Positions 62,163-64,000 of a stretch of 64,000 bases of DNA are shown here, one piece after another. Position 1 is the first letter of the stretch; the number at the start of each line of letters is the position of its first letter. The translations under genes were made by a program, and so were the position numbers. This stretch comes from Dorea sp. 5-2 (GTDB taxonomy: Bacteria; Bacillota; Clostridia; Lachnospirales; Lachnospiraceae), in assembly GCF_000403455.2 (NCBI RefSeq), contig NZ_KE159770.1, forward strand, positions 256,474-320,473. The letters are read 5' to 3'. The notes under the pieces are model-generated. The model was given only the letters and a program-made list of their open reading frames with translations. It was not told the DNA's origin and made no database searches.

Positions 62163-63854
62163 TTATATTTCCAGAAGATTCACCTCTTTTACCTCTTCTT
62201 TTCCGATCCTGAAGGTTTTGATCTGCTGCGGCGCAAATTCTGCTTCAAATTTCACATCACCCAACATGATCTCTGTCTTCAACGAACGCCCCGACAAAGA
62301 ATAGCAGCGTAAAATAATATCATCTGAATCCTCCGCCTTCTTAATGGCTCCAGCCATAACCGACGGATGATCGATCTTTATCATACTTCCTTCGCCCGGA
62401 AGAGCGCCGGCATGGTATCCTCCCATAACAGTCACCGGCGGCTGAGATAATAGTTCTGCCGTCCTCTTAAGCATGACGCTTTCTTCCTCTGCCGCATCTA
62501 AGTATAACATAAATTTATACTCGCCCTGCTCCGTAAATTCACAATACCGGTCTCTATCCCCGTAATGATCCGCATAGAGAGGACTGCGCAGCGCCGTGAT
62601 CCTGATCTCGCCATCTTCGGCATCATATGCACTCCGGCTCTTTGAAGCAATGCCAAGCCCCTTCCCGTCCTTATAAAGCGCTACCCACTTCTGCATTGGA
62701 TAATCTCTTCCATCCTCCGGTCTTTCCATACATCCATATGGAATGGAAGCAATCAGACGACCGTGATCCATTGTCGTAGGGAAACATATCTTCAGCATCT
62801 TATGCTTTTCCAGCCAAATGCCCTTATATTCAATAAACACGCCAGGCATATCCCTGTACATAATATAGCTCTTTATCATAGAAGAACTTCCATATGAAAG
62901 CCTCACTTCCACAACAGCCCTTACTTCTCCGTCTTCCACAACTTCTATTACAGGCTTCCGGAAACTTCCTATATAATCATAAAAACAAAAGACCTTGTGC
63001 GCCCATGTATCGCACTTTTCTTCATCCACAACCCGCTCCGATGTGGCATCCGAGATCAATACGTCGCCGGATTCTTTATTCAGAAAGTACCGGATCGCGC
63101 CGCTCTCCTTTTCAAGCTCAACCTTAGTCCATTGATTTTCCAGGACATATCCTGAGACCATCCCCTCTTTTTTATCCTGCACCTCTTCTGCCTTTTCAAA
63201 AAGCCAGAAGAGCTTCCATCCCAGCGCGGGAACGCTTACCACAGCGATCGTCTCATATTTTTCGTCTTCATTTATCATCTCTGCACGTACACGCTGTACC
63301 GGAACCTTTTTTCCGCCGTCCTCCAACGCCTCCTCTACATCGGCATGAAACCGGACCGGAAATACAGCGTCAAAAGAATGCGGATTGAAGACGATCACCG
63401 GCGTCCCTCTGTCCTGCTGATGCCATAACCGGAACTCATATTTTCCTCCCACTTCCGGGAGACCTTTCAAGGTATCTATATTCCACGCGATCGCCTGGAT
63501 CGCTTCGTTTGTTACGCGGTTGCCTTCTGCGATACATCCTCCAAGTTCATAAAGCGCCGCACATTCATATGCACTTCTGATCGCACAGCCTCCCAAGATA
63601 TCATGAAACTGGTTAAACAATACTGTTTCCCATGACTTTTTCATATCCGGAAGCTTCTGCTTCACGCCAAGAAGCTTTGCCAGTATCCCAAAACTTTCCG
63701 CTGTTATAAGGCTGCATTCGGCGAGGCGGTTCCCCCGCTTTATATCCATGACCGCCGTATAACATCCGCTTGCATGATGCTGCAGCTCTCCCTTCAAAAC
63801 AGGAAGCGCCTCTTCTGACACCTCACTAAAATAAACGTCCGGCGAAGAATACAC
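62163..63854 (-). pseudogene. GH38 alpha-mannosidase, 5'-truncated
   Basis: The 563-codon frame matches the middle and C-terminal parts of GH38 enzymes: LKGELQHHASGCYTAVMDIK, SWETVLFNQFHDILGG, then beta-sandwich domains with VFNPHSF. Full-length enzymes have about 250-350 more residues at the N-terminus with the zinc site and catalytic nucleophile Asp; none of that is here. The frame opens at a GTG without a ribosome binding site, and the sequence beyond 63854 is an AT-rich promoter region of another gene. It is probably a remnant. Confidence 0.75.
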
Positions 63855-63917
63855 TGAATTATACTATTTACTGTACTATTCTTAAGCCATAATATCTTTA
63901 AAATATTTAAAAAAGTA
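63855..63917. other. AT-rich junction, no gene
   Basis: Sixty-odd bases of AT-rich sequence between the broken mannosidase frame and a plus-strand promoter. No repeat or att-like site was seen at the break. Confidence 0.5.
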
Positions 63918-63946
63918 TTGACTTACCACGGATTCCGTGGTATACT
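63918..63946 (+). promoter_or_regulatory. Promoter with palindromic operator for a gene beyond the window
   Basis: TTGACT (63918-63923), 17-bp spacer, TATACT (63941-63946). The spacer is almost wholly occupied by ACCACGGATTCCGTGGT (63925-63941), a palindrome with 8-bp arms. AGGAGG at 63987-63992 lies 8 nt before position 64001, where the start codon is expected. Confidence 0.85.
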
Positions 63947-64000
63947 ATAACCATGTTAAGGATAGCAAATAAATATAAGTAAATTCAGGAGGATATAAAA

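Overview
The window looks like a chromosomal segment of a spore-forming, anaerobic gut Firmicute of the Lachnospiraceae type. The pointers are an alpha/beta-type SASP gene, a GerW-family sporulation gene, an rnfCDGEAB operon, a Na+-pumping biotin decarboxylase operon, a cmk-ispH-S1 cluster and a sialic-acid locus whose layout resembles the one known from Ruminococcus gnavus. No rRNA, tRNA or CRISPR array was seen. Species assignment is inference.

Region 1 (1-2.0 kb and 20.3-20.9 kb): one D-Ala-D-Ala carboxypeptidase gene (dacF family) is cut in two. Its 5' part, with SxxK and SxN, lies at 20336-20884 (minus). Its 3' part, with KTG, lies at 1199-1997 (minus). A 16-bp direct repeat (1982-1997 and 20336-20351) sits at the break, and collapsing it restores one continuous 443-codon frame. 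The 18,354-bp insert carries a large serine recombinase. Joining its two ends recreates a 50-bp imperfect palindrome (17 of 20 arm positions match), as expected of a serine-integrase attP. This is the most notable structure in the window.

Region 2 (2.0-20.3 kb, the element): the left arm holds remnants (an Rpn-type nuclease tail, a decayed AAA/PD-(D/E)XK gene), a HipA-like kinase gene, the recombinase and a 45-aa ORF coupled to it. Next come a GlnK/GlnL-type two-component system and a PTS EIIC-like permease. The right half is a sialic-acid locus: nanA, a NanOx-like 2,7-anhydro-Neu5Ac oxidoreductase, two ABC permeases, a lipoprotein binding protein, an AraC regulator, and a divergent SGNH esterase-yhcH-nanE-nanK operon. 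No sialidase is present, so it looks built to scavenge sialic acid released by others. An 11-bp motif lies exactly 41 nt upstream of the likely -10 box of both divergent operons and is a good candidate for the AraC operator.

Region 3 (21-39 kb): core genes, mostly on the minus strand: SASP, recG, fakA-like, asp23-like, rpmB, gerW-like, a DUF2953 protein with an 11-aa repeat, a PBP-FtsW/RodA pair with overlapping frames, a U32 peptidase, zapA, ruvAB, a Gx transporter, a NusG-II protein, apbE (plus), a Q/N-rich membrane protein and a DUF2752 protein.

Region 4 (39-56 kb): energy and central metabolism: rnfCDGEAB, S1/ispH/cmk/HI0933-type flavoprotein, an RpiR regulator, and an operon joining an MmdA-type acyl-CoA carboxyltransferase with Na+-pump decarboxylase subunits and a separate biotin carrier.

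Region 5 (56-64 kb): a 2-isopropylmalate synthase fused to an AraC-type HTH domain, a sodium:solute symporter with a perfect 27-bp palindrome just downstream of its promoter, an M24/creatinase-fold protein lacking the usual metal aspartates, an asparaginase, and a GH38 alpha-mannosidase gene missing its 5' catalytic part. The window ends on a plus-strand promoter, operator and ribosome binding site for a gene starting just beyond base 64000.
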